The notes beneath the pieces are model-generated. The model was not told where the DNA came from. It saw only the letters and a list, made by a program, of their open reading frames with translations, and did not search any database. The translations under genes were made by a program, and so were the position numbers. From Rhipicephalus microplus (taxonomy: Eukaryota > Arthropoda > Arachnida > Ixodida > Ixodidae), in assembly GCF_043290135.1 (NCBI RefSeq), contig NC_134710.1, positions 6,081,821-6,145,820 of the forward strand: a stretch of 64,000 nt of DNA, read 5' to 3'. Shown here piece after piece: positions 46,598 through 58,345 of the stretch; within the stretch, counting starts at the first letter, position 1, and the number at the start of each line of letters is the position of its first letter.

Positions 46598-49500
46598 TAG
46601 GCTCGTGCGAATATTCGAATGGTTCGAATATTGGAATGAACAGTAAGGTATCCTACTTCGCTACGATTTGAATTTAGATTATAAGAAAATTTAAAGTACA
46701 GTTTAACCTGGATTTACCGAAATTGATAAATTCTCAGAAAAATTCATTATAAGAAAGATTTTGTTATATGGAGGTACGGTACGAAAATTCAGAAAATAAA
46801 CACCCAAAACACTTACAGTAAAGAACTGCAATATTATTCTAATACCAATTATATGGACGCTATCGGCAGGTTTTCGCCATCGCCACCATGTTCAGTAACA
46901 AGTCCAAGTTGATAACATGCCCACGCATGGTAACTTTCACGAACGGGTAAAAGTAAAAGTGCGCGAGCACTACTGAAGCAGAGATCAAATGAGTTGGCCC
47001 ATCTCTATCGCCTGGAAAGTGCATAAGCTAACATCTGCCACATGTTAGAACTGCCGTCAAATGCTGAAACAGAAAGTAAACCACCCGTCTTGAACGAGCA
47101 TGAAACAACGTGGGGGGGGGGGGGGGGGGTCGCTCCAACAGCAATAATGAACTTGGATATTAAGAAGGGCGATTGCGGTCTCTGGCGCACTTGCTATCAC
47201 GGTGAGCAAATTGGTGCGCTTTCAACGCGAAGAGACTGTGTGAAAAGAGCACTTCTCCCCGGAGTGGCCGTATTTGCTCACACCAGCGTTTTGTAGAAGT
47301 TCCGCGATATCGTATCCAAAAAAGTTGGTTGCCAGCCTTACTTCTTATAGCATTAATTTTTTTTTGTTTTTGCGTTCATTGCATTGCATTGCATTCAACG
47401 CGCCGTAGTGTTGCCAAAACTGATCGGCTAATAGAGAAAGCTACCAGCTTGCGAACTCGCGGCGCGGCGCAAGACAGAAGCGCGTGACGAGTCGACCTCT
47501 GAAGATCTGTCGTCACCGTGATCTCGGAGAGTTTCCATCAGCGCCTAATCTGACATCCCCTCGGTCGTGACGACACGAGTGTCCGAAATCAAAGAAATAA
47601 AAGTTGCAGTGAAGCTGCGAGGGCCAAGCAATGAATGCGATAGCAACAACTTGGAATGTAACGCTCAGAATGGCAAGCAGATTGAGAAGTGCTGCGCGCT
47701 GCTCACACACAAAACGACGCACGAAAACAACATACACAGGACGAGAAAGAACTAACAACGTTTACCGCTCAACACTTAATGCGCTTTTTAAACAAAAACG
47801 AGGCACGAAACGTAATCACAGGTACAGGTATGAGTGCGAACTAACAAGTGCCCCAGCTGTTACTTCGCCGTGTTTGAAAAGCGCACTCTTCGTAAACGCC
47901 GCCTGTACTATGAGCGAAGTGATCTTTGTGCGCCGGCAACTAAACACAATCGTTCCGGTCAAATTCAAAGGCACGCTACCGAAGGATAAGCGCACGCGCA
48001 CAAACCATCTGCCCCCCCCCCCCCCCCCCCCACCACCACCACCATTCACAAGGAAAAGTTCGCACGGGAGATACGCGCGCATCGGCGCATCATGACAAAC
48101 TCGGCGCCGAGTGCGGGCGGCTTTTTTTTTTTCTTTCTTGAGTTTTCATATATATAGACATGTATACATATACGATGAATGACGGCGGCGATGGCAAAAA
48201 AACCAGCCGAGACTGTCCATGTAATTGATCGCAATAAAAAAACAGAGCAAAGCTGAACGTCGTCGGGTGCCACACCATGTGCGCGCAGTGAAACTATGCA
48301 TGTGCGCATGGCGTCAAAAATGAAAGAACGACACAGACACCGCGGATAACTATTCGGTAAAGCGCCCGCCATATGCAATGCGCCCCACATATGTGATGCT
48401 AACTAAAAGCGCAACACTGCCAACATGCAAAAGTAGTTTTTTTGTTGTTGTTTTGAGTGGGAAAGGGACCGCAGCGCACTTGCCCGCGCGCGGCGTGAAT
48501 GGCGGCAACGCCGAATCGTGGATTGTGGTCCCGCCTCGCGCTTGCCCGCGCAGCGCTCGCTCTCACCTGGTGCGTCCTGCGTGCCGCCACCGTTTCGCGC
48601 TTCGTCGGGTCGGCGGAGGGGCAGGCACGGAAGATACATGCTCATAACCAAATGCTAGAATGTGGAGCAAAATTTCTGGATTGTCCATCGGGAAAATTCG
48701 TTATATCAAAGTTGTCGCCCGCTGTTACTTTGTTACATAGAGGTCACAAATACATGTGCTTCTATGGAGCAATGGCGGGGAATAGAAAAACTTCGTTATG
48801 TCGAGGAATTCGTTATATGGAGGTTCGTTATAAGCAGGTGTAACTCTATTCACAATGAACAAATATTTGTATATTAGTCTGCATGTAACTGTTTTAAAGG
48901 TAGTTTCACTGCAGTGTAAGGGTGTTGAGCCGTGAAAGCACCTCTATAGAAAAAATCTACCCTGCCAGGAAGCCTTTTTCAAATATAAAGGAGCTCCTTG
49001 CAGCACTTTTTGAGCATGGTAAAAAAATGCTGCCGATAAGTAGTCAAAGCTACCGAGAAAATGCAAACCAAATGTTATAGCACAGGGCGCGGCCTGCAAT
49101 TCACAATAAATCTCAAATTCATCTAAAAATTGCTCTCTTCTCTTGGCAAATGACGCCACAAGCTCAAAAATCCCTCATCACAGCCATTTTATCAGCTATG
49201 GGCAGGGTGCACTCAGTTGTTCCTGGGACTGCTACTTTTGTGTGTATTCACCCTGAAAAGCCGCGTATTCTAAGAATTAGAGAAAAAGTGCCGAAGGTCA
49301 TGACGCACACGTGATCTTTCCCCACGGCACTTTCGTCAGGACCAGAAAAGAGAGCAGCGGGCAACAAATCTTAGCAACTCCGCTCGTACATGATGGATTC
49401 TGAAAATTTTTGTGGCGGTGAATTTATGGGGCAATAAGCTTCTTTAGTGGATCCATTCCATGGCTACTTGAAAAAGTGTTGCAGGGCCCCTTTAAATTAA

Positions 49501-49874
49501 CCTATTACCCTCAAATCAATTCCTCATTTTATTAAGCTTAAAAGCTTGTTATGATGGCTTATATGCTATATATATAATAAATTTTGAAATGCTATGCAAT
49601 TCACAGGTTCGCATTGCATCGTACAGAAATTCGCATAGTACAGAAAGTCACATCCTGCTACTACTCAAAATTGTTTTGACTTTCTTTGAAAGAAAAAAAG
49701 AAGACATTTGCATAGAGGCTCCATTTCAATTTTAAGAAATATTGTGCAGGTTAGGTCATGATAAATATGCCCATTTTTCTTATATGCCATATATACCATT
49801 CAATTTCGGTTCAAAATTACTTGACCAAATCAATATTTGCTTTGAACGAAAAATTTATTATTCGCACAAGTCTG
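46598..49874. mobile_element. hAT-like non-autonomous element, copy 2, holding element B
   Basis: The left end taggctcgtgcgaatattcg and right end cgcacaagtctg are inverted and match copy 1 at 12070-14260; the body (48848-49780) aligns with 13190-14130 throughout, for example cttgaaaaagtgtt then cagggcccctttaaat. Flanking octamers caattgat (46590-46597) and caaatgat (49875-49882) agree at 7 of 8 bases. Element B interrupts it at TA. No transposase. Confidence 0.7.
46699..48846 (+). mobile_element. TA-flanked repeat element, copy B
   Basis: It starts cagtttaacctggatttacc and its right end on the reverse strand starts gagttacacctgcttataac; TA flanks both (46697-46698 and 48847-48848). The flanks belong to hAT-like copy 2. 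Internal landmarks are a G-run near 47111-47129, a C-run near 48011-48030 and gc-rich sequence at 48480-48620. The block 47620-48240 recurs at 51207-51840. Open frames inside are short and unconserved between copies, so I treat it as non-coding. Confidence 0.72.
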
Positions 49875-50634
49875 CAAATGATGCGTCTTGAAGGAGTGGT
49901 GCCACCATATTTGCGGCTTGCGCATTCTTTGCTGCTAGGATTTCTTATAGTTCCAAGAAGCATGATACAACCACGAAGATTTATTTGTTCTCGCTAAATA
50001 GTTTAATGGCATCTTACTTATGTGCACAATTTTTGATTTCTGCTTCTGGGCGCGGAGTTGGGCAGTGACTTAGCAGTGTAGGTGACTTGATCATGTGGCC
50101 ACTCAAAGCTGTGATTCACGTTGTGCTGCTGATTATTGTCTGCTCTTGCACACACGTGCCACACAAGCACCTGCAAAATAAATGTGCTGACAGTTGCATC
50201 GGCTAGCTGCAGCCGCGATTCTTTGCCAGCACGAACGTGGCTGACGTCACTCACCTCATTATCATAGATGTGTGTGCTCCCGTAGTCACCTAAAAGGGGC
50301 GGGGGGCACAATGTCAGCCCCATAATTGACATAATATAAAAGCGGGGGGGGGGGGGGGGCTGCGATGAACCTTTGTCTCCCAAGAAGGGGAACCTTGTTC
50401 ACGCCTACGCTCACTACAGATCTGGTGCAGGGGTGAGACAGCTGCATACCTGCCAAGTCTCCTGGATTTGGACCATTTCTTCTGTTTGTACGGTTTTCAT
50501 GAAAATCTGGAAATCGAAATGTCTGTGCATGATTTGGCCGCACTGACAAAAAAGCAGGTCGGTACGCTCCAGGCTTTTATAACCTAGCCCATTTTATTAC
50601 GAATGAGTTAAAGAGGTGTTCATCTAAACATGCA

Positions 50635-51175
50635 GTAGAATCTCAGTGATGCGATATCGTGGCAGATACGAATTCGTGAAATTCCCCAGCCAAATTCTAC
50701 TATGTCTATTGGGTCTAAATTCGAATGTTCCGAACACATTTCCTAATCGCGATGGGTGATACCGACTTTTGTACGGGAATCGTCGAATGAAGGCCGAGAG
50801 CAGCGTACTCGAAGCTTCGGAAGTACGCGTGCGACCAGCGCTCGCACTGTCTTCTACAGTGCGTGTGATTGTCGTTGCCACAACTGCTGTGGACGAAACC
50901 GTGGTCGCTCGTGGTGCAATCATGTATGGCGACGACGTAACTGACAGAGCCCCGAAAGTGTGTGCCCGACCAGTCAAAGCAACGCTGCTTTCCGCAAACT
51001 CTGCAGACAAAACTGCGGCAGATGCGATCGTAGATGGCTTAAAACAAGTTAGTTTTGAAGGCGTGTGCGCAGCCAAGCACACTGGGATTGTAAAAGGAAC
51101 TACCCTTTTCCGCGGTCGCGGCGACGCGATAGCCACCTACAAGCTCCGAGGACGCGCAGCGGTAGATTAAAGGCC
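50635..51175. mobile_element. possible TA-class element, one end only
   Basis: The left end cagtagaatctcagtgatgc and nearby cagatacgaatt resemble the terminus of 42930-44134. No matching right end was found. A 133-codon plus frame (50769-51170) with no recognised domain fills most of it. Confidence 0.35.
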
Positions 51176-51206
51176 GTAAATATTTAAAAAACGTCCTAGT
51201 TTTGCC

Positions 51207-51840
51207 CTAAGGGCGAAGCAATAAATGCGACAGTAACAACTTGGAGGGTCTTGCTGAGAACGGCAAGCAGATCGAAACATGCATCGCGCTACTCACTCAC
51301 AAATGACGCACAAAAACTATACACAGGTCGAGAGCGAACTAACAACGTTTACCGCTCAACACGTAATGCGCTGTTTAAAGAAAAACGATGCACGATACGT
51401 AATCACAGATATAGATGAGTAGGGCTAACTAACAAGTGTCCCAGTTATACCTCGCTGTGTATGAACAGTGTACTCTTTTCACAAATGGGACCTGTGCAGA
51501 GACGGAAGTGACCTTTGTGGGCCGGGCAACTAACTCAATTGTTCCAGTGAAAGCCGAAGGCACACGATTCTCCCCACCAAAAGATAAGCGCACGCGCACA
51601 AGTGTCTTCCTCTCCCCCCATCCGCAGGGCATAGTACTCGTGAGAGATAAGTGCGCGTCGGCGCATCACGATGAGCTGGGCGCCGAGTACGGGGCGGCTT
51701 TTCTTTTTTTCTTGATTGCCCATATATATAAGTATCTAGATACGTATACATATATGATAAATGATGGTGGCAACAGCAAAACACCAACCTAGACTGTCCA
51801 TATAATTGCTATCACAATAAAAAGGAGCCAGACACATTTC
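51207..51840 (+). repeat. partial copy of the A/B element interior
   Basis: Aligns in the same orientation with 47620-48240: shared landmarks include aactaacaacgtttaccgct, gataagcgcacgcgcacaa and a final gactgtccat(a/g)taattg. Neither terminal repeat is present. This is a third representative of the family. Confidence 0.75.
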
Positions 51841-52583
51841 TGGCGTTCCTGTCAAAAAAATCTAGTAGTGAGCAAAGCTTTGACCTGTGCTTTTGCGGCA
51901 GCCAGCTGCACCGTCCCATCCGTTCAAGTTTGTCCTAGGAAGACATACGCGAGTTGTTTTGAAGGAAATAGATTCTGCTAGCTGTGTTGATCCTTTGAGA
52001 CTCTCACCTTGGTGGGAAACCCTACCCTTGTGTGTTCGGCCACTTCAAGCCACTATGAGACCGCATCACTGGTGTTGGCGCTTGGGAATGAGACCCCACC
52101 CTCACCCCCTTTTGTTTTTCACGATGTTTTTTTTTTGCTTGTTTGTACATGGGTTTTTTTCTTGGTGCCAAAAAAAAATATAGCAAATAATTCATTGCCC
52201 CCCCCCCCCCCTCATTGCGGAAATCTCCCGGATTCAGAATCCTTGAACTTTGCAGGTATGCAGCTGTGCGTATTGTGCATTTTCGATACATTTCTCTTTT
52301 CATGTGCCACGCTGCTTTAAAAGCATAAAAATTGCGAATATTGCACTGAACTGTTCCAAAATAGCCTTAAAAGCTAGATTTTTTTGGGCCAACTCCAGCT
52401 TGCGTGGTGAAAAAATGCCGAGTTGACTAGTAAGACTGTGTCCGATTGTGGTTTATTTTTTTCTTTGCACCTTTTTGGTGACGAAGGTTCCCATGCATGT
52501 TGCCGCCATAATCTCCTCAAAACTGTTGTAAATATGCGTGACCCTGAAAAATGTTCTGCCATGCATCGAGTGTGCTGCTTCTA

Positions 52584-52820
52584 CACTGTAAACAAAAATT
52601 AGCCGAGATGGGAGTTTCTCCAGCATATGAGTCCTGAAAACTCTCCTGCCCTAATTATTTACTCCCTGGTACGGAGTGAACTCGGCACATGTCGTCGTAA
52701 AATGCCCCCTGCTTAATGACGGAGTCTATGAATGACATGACCTTGTTAAACTCCCCACGGAGTTTCAAGTCACATGGTTACAAACTCCCTATGGGAGTTT
52801 TAAAAACCCTTTTTGTTTGG
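52584..52820. mobile_element. MITE with ggagttt sub-repeats
   Basis: The left part reads ctgtaaacaaaaattagccg and gatgggagttt; the right part, reversed, reads cccaaacaaaaagggttttt and aaaactcccat. This gives imperfect inverted ends about 235 bp apart. Internal cggagt motifs repeat in both orientations. No target duplication was identified. Confidence 0.4.
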
Positions 52821-55800
52821 GATGTGCGTGTATGCGTGTGTGTATGTATGTGTAGAACTTGCTTGTCTAAATAAATTAGTAGCTAATGTGCGTAAACAGG
52901 AAATGGGTTGCAGGCGCTCTGTCGCTTATGGAACCCAATTTGAAAACCCATTTGCAAGCGCCGGAGCATTTAGAAGACGCGTCGTATGCAGGGAAATGAC
53001 TCCACGTTTACAGTTACTCGCTCACAGCAAACGCGCATGCGTAGGTGACCCCACACAACAGCGTCGACATGAAAACCGCCGCGACAGGATGAACGTGCTA
53101 CACACAACAAAGAACCTGGGAGTCAACTCCGCTACACTCGCTTATCGACTCTGTGATTTCTGCTAGGCAACAGTGGCACCAGAACACACAGCCCACATTT
53201 AAAAAAGCCATCGCACGCAAAATCTGTACATCAGTGTCCACAAGTAGAGACAAACACTTGGTTATTTTCGGAGCCGTGGTGACAGAACGCGCGTTCAAAC
53301 CATTTTAAGTGATATTAACAGGCACCGCGGTGCTTTATTCACGACTCATGACTCGTTCGCGATTACGTGGCCCAGTTTTCATGAATGGTGATTTTCCACT
53401 TCTCTGTTTCGTAATCAAAACTCGCAACAAGCGCTTTAAGATGCGTCGCTCTGTGCCGGCTCTCGGCTGCTCGAGCTTTTAGGCTTAGCTGTATGTTCGA
53501 TTGGCGTTTCGGTCAGCGGCTGTTCTGCTGTTTGACTAGTTTTTTTTTTCTTTTATTCTTTCTTTGCAAAAAACCGGCCTCTGTACGTTCTGCGGTTCGT
53601 TTACGTTGACACGAGTTTCTCACCAGCGCTGCGTGGTGCGAGCAGTTTACGGGAGTCGCGGCGCAGGCCACAATCGCAAGTTGATGTATTATCGGGCGTT
53701 CTACATTGACGGTGAACCTACGATATTAAAAAAATATATAACTGGCCAACGTGTGCCGTGTTAATAACGCATGGTTGCTCGGGTGGAGACGTGTTATCAG
53801 TACAATTTGTTTACCACTTAGTGTCATACGCACACGCTTTACTACCTAGTCGGTACGGCAAGGTTTCTTAGCTCCTGCGCTGCGCTCATGAAGGGGGTTC
53901 GACACGAGGTGGCTGTGAACGGCAGTGCAGCATGCTTTTGTTGTCTGTTAAAAGCTCTTGGCGCTATCATGTCAAGCTTTTCTTTAAGCGAAGGACCACT
54001 GTTATGTAACTAAGATTTTTGTGCAATCACAATTTTTGAATTTCTTTTTGAATGTGATGCGGTTTTCTTTTGAAATGTTTCCAGGCGACCTAGTTTTCAA
54101 CAAAACATTTTTTAAAATAATATTTGACATGTTTGTTACGATGGCTTGATAGGTCATGTGGTATGTAAAAAGGTAGTGCAGTTCATACCTGGTGATAATC
54201 TATTTAAAAACTTCCTTCAGAATCTGTTTCAGCGTTATGTGTATTATAAGCCAATTGAAATATGCACTGGTGCCCCAACGTTGCTAAAGGTTTGTTTTTT
54301 CAGGCTCCCAGGACTATATAATAAATGCTGCTAGCTGCTCTAAAGCAAGGTTCTCCAGCTTCAAAATAGAAATTTTACTGCTCAAAAAACTGCTCCCAAT
54401 TTAGTTTCAGCCATCTCACCCCTGCTGGTGTCGTGTCACTACAACTTTCATTGCCCTTCCTATGGAGCTACGTTAGTGCTGGACGCGCTAGCGATGGGCT
54501 TCAATCAGAAGAATGGTAGAAGTGCGTGAATATCAAAATTTTTGAATACAAATCGAATACGAATGCGAATCGAATATAGAATAATGAAGAAGTGCAAGTT
54601 TTTTCCACCAGTGATATTTTATTCAATCATATATTTATGTTGGAAACAGTTTAATTGTTTTACAGTCAGTTGTTGCACACAAAAATTTAAAAAAATGTCA
54701 CCATCTGTACTAGCCAGAAATCATACGAGTGTAATAGTTGAGCTTGTGACTGTGATGTCTTGGGTTCAATCCACATGTTAAACAAACCTTTTGTATTTTT
54801 TTATTACAAAAAAAAAAGCTTTCGTACCTGCCATGATGACTAGTGCGCATGAGGCCCACCAGTTTCATTGTGTAACAGTTAACACCCGTGGACATAAGTC
54901 TAAGCGATTATTAAAGCAGCCTTGGTGGTCACAATTCATCCAGGTTCCCATACTATCAATTTTGGTTCGAAAGACCCCGATTTTATAGTTTTCTTTAATT
55001 TTCTCCCCTGTTCTCACAGGTCAAGCCACTAAGGGAAATAAGAATTCTTGGGGCGTTTTTTAACTGCACAGCAATACTCAATATCTCGCTTGCTTCGGTT
55101 GCCTTTCTCGAGCAATGTGCGCTCGCCATTTTCCGATCAAGAATTCTGTGTTGCGCCGATAGTAGCACGATCCTCATGAGGTGCACAGGGTGCTCAGTGA
55201 TAACACGAGGTAAGTGCACCAGATAGATGATGACCGATGTGTGATAGAAAGGCGCCCCAAATACACCTTTTTGTTAATGGAGTCACAACTCCCGGCGGCG
55301 AGGGCACTATTCTGCCGCATCGCAACCACCTTTGGGGCACTGGCTGCCTGCCGATGGCAGTAAACTGACGTTGGCAAAAGAGCGAGATTGCAGCGATGGT
55401 ATAACAGGGGGTGTATTGCAGGAGACGTTGCCACGCGAGCGACGGATTTTCAAAGGCGCCATTGGGAATAGAGCAGAACTACGCATTATTCTGTCCATCA
55501 CCTTTCATGGACCGCCGTTAGCAATAGAGAACTATAGGTGATGACATCATTGTAACGGTGTCAAAAGTGCATGGCATTTTCTATGTTTGCCATTGCGTGG
55601 AAAAACACTTGAGCTTATTCGCATGACCATATCCGCTACCGTTTTACAGTGCTCTTTTTCTCTGTCTTTCTTTTCCCTTTGTCTTTGCACTTCTCTTTCA
55701 AAAGGATATGAAGCAGCTAGCCCAAATCAAAGTACTCCTCATTCATACTACACAACAGAACACACAAATTGTACATGCCAAGTAGAGTAATGTCACGTAA

Positions 55801-56029
55801 AACGCTCCTAATGAAGTACTGTTTAAAATGCAGGATATAATCGGGAAGCGAGACATTTTTCATCTGTTTTTTTTTTCCTGTGTCTTTGCACTGCCCTTTG
55901 AAAAATCATTATAATGAATGAAAGCTGAGAAAAATATTAAAAAATGCAAGCGGAATCTCAGCTTGTTATTATTTTTATTTTTGTTTCGAGTAGCTTCGAG
56001 ATGCTAGTCACTAATCGGCCGTCGTTTCA

Positions 56030-56260
56030 CGTCCGCTTTGGTGGACCAGTCACTATAGAGTGCTCCGCTGCTGACCCTAATGCAGTGCGTTCGATTGTGG
56101 CCTCGGCGGTCACATCTAAATTGAGGCACAAAAGTATATACTTAAGTACTGCTCGATGTCAGTGCACGTTAAAGAACACTAGATGGTCAAAATTTGCGGA
56201 GACCTCCAGTACGGCATCCCTCATACTCAATACGTTTTTTTTTACGTAAAACGACACATA
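56030..56260 (+). mobile_element. Ruka-like SINE, old and degraded
   Basis: The tRNA-like part is visible as gtggaccagtcactatagag and ctccgctgctgaccc, and the B box as gcgttcgattgt. The body shows gtgcacgttaaagaacacta, ggtcaaaatttgcggag and cagtacggcatccctcat. Substitutions are much more numerous than in the other copies. Confidence 0.7.
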
Positions 56261-56320
56261 CTACCACTGCTACTACTACTATATACTACTACTACTACGA
56301 ATACTACTACTACTACCCCA
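56261..56320 (+). repeat. CTA/ACT microsatellite
   Basis: Tracts of ctactactacta interrupted by short spacers, starting at the tail of the degraded SINE, where such repeats often grow. Confidence 0.85.
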
Positions 56321-58194
56321 TTTCCCTTGCGTTCGTCTTCTCGTCGCTCCTGCATCGTGCCTTCGCCAACCCTGACAACGCTTAGCTTGTGTTTGGCGCG
56401 TCGTCTGTGAACACAGTTTCAGCAGAGTGACGTGGTGCATCACGGTCACAATACACGATCCTTGCCAGCCTCCCCTACAGTACACGCACTGACTGATCCA
56501 TCCCACAGAAACGGGTAATGCATAACAGAACATGCTGAAACGACACAATATCGATGGCATACATGCGCAAGTAGGCTGGGGCACGTCATGCGCGCGTGAC
56601 TTTGCTTACGCATGTTGTTCTCGTTGCGTATGCATCATGTGATTCTCCAGCCCCGATACCGAAGAGAACAGGGAAGGATTGAGGCTCGCGATGGCTACAC
56701 GGGAGTGGCAAGGGATTAAAGCTTGCTTCTTCGCATCATGCTTTGTTGGCTCGCGATGAAAAATCACCGTGGTAGAACGCTTTTCATTAGGCACGCAAGA
56801 ACTTCTAGTGTCTAACTACAACTTATTATGTCACCTAGAAATGGACGCTTCAAAAGTAAATTACAAACAAAACAAAAGCCACGTGCACATCACACTTTTT
56901 ACCTGAAGGGGCTGCAGCAAGTGGGTTACAATGTCAAAGATAACACGCCTTCATTGGCACAACACACTTTGTTCTCTTTATAATCCATTTCATTCTGTCA
57001 GGAAACTACCACAAAACGAAATAATAGAAATATTATATCTGATGCGACATTCTAAAATCCTAATTACCATTGCGCAAAGAGGACTGGTTAGGTACATTCA
57101 TTTTCAAATGCGAGTTTTACCATGAAATGCTTGGCATAGGAGCTTTAACCGCAGTTTAATTTGACGCGATGATGGTAATTTCTATCATAGTTCATTTTTC
57201 ATATTGTGTCAGCTACAATTTTTGAGTAATGGCTTAAGACAAACCTTCAAGTCCTGTTCTGTGTATTTTTTCCATGTTTGTCACTGAAAGACACATGACA
57301 AGGGATCTCGTACAAAACAAGCGTATTCAAGCATACGGAGAATGTATGCTAAATACACAGTTGATTGTAAATATGATGGCGCCTATCTCAGGCTTCGCTG
57401 TATAAAGTATAACAATTTGGTGACCTTCAACACTACTGAATCAACAAGAGCATTCCATGAGTGGCCCTTCATGGTTTTTTATTCGTTCTTCAGCTACCCG
57501 CGGCTGCCCAGAAAAACTTGCTTTTCCTTTCCCATCGCAACACCAGGTTTTCAGGGTGGTTCTTCAGTTCCTTCGGGGCACTAGACAGCTGTCTGTAGAA
57601 GGCGGTCGCCGCATCCTCGGCCATAGACGTCACTTTTATTTTCTTACCCCATCTTTAATTCTCCCTCCTACCCCTGTAGAGGCTGAGACGTGCGTGCACT
57701 TGAGGTTGCAGAAATAGCGTCTTTTTCACTCCTTATGCTCTTCTTTTAATCGCTCGCAGCTTTTCAGCTTTGTCTTTGTTGAACCTAATAGTGTTTGGAA
57801 ATATCAATGTTTTCGTTTTTTACATGAATAATAGCTTCACACCACGCTCGAAACAAAATTTGGTCTTGAATAGCGCTCATATATGCAATCATTTATAAAA
57901 AAGGCATTTATAGGCATTTAGACACGAACACCCAAAATATAGGTGTTTATAGGCAGTATAAAAACACCATAAAAGCCCTTCTTAACCTCTAATTCATGCT
58001 CATATATCAAAATGACACGCAAGGAACGCAAGGAACAAAAAAGGCATTTGCCTATAATCCGGTCTCTAGTCGTCACGCTCCCGTGAATTTCCATGCAGGC
58101 ATCACTGCACATGCGTCCAAGTCGTAGTAATCACTGCATGATCTAGTGAGGCTGTTATCACAAATACGTAAAATCGCAAGTTCTTTACTGTGAC

Positions 58195-58345
58195 ATATGC
58201 AAACGAATATTTGTGAACATCGAATATTCGAGGAATGTTTGAATTAGTTAGAATATTGGAAATTTCGAATATTCGAAAACGAATATTACAAATGCAATAT
58301 TCGACGAATATTAGAAACTTTCGAATATCCGCACACCCCTAGAGA
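58195..58345. repeat. gaatattcgaa-rich repeat, remnant of hAT-like element ends
   Basis: Dense gaatattcgaa motifs ending ccgcacacccctag, as in the termini of 12070-14260 and 46598-49874. Probably a short or internally deleted relative. A weaker patch of the same motif lies at 54530-54590. Confidence 0.45.

Noticed and set aside
54720..54790. tRNA-like gene with B box gggttcaatcc
   Set aside because: A-box is poor and no cloverleaf is evident; kept out of the feature list.
56261..56320. Possible CRISPR-like spaced repeats
   Set aside because: A simple CTA microsatellite in a eukaryotic intron; spacers and repeats of defined length are absent.
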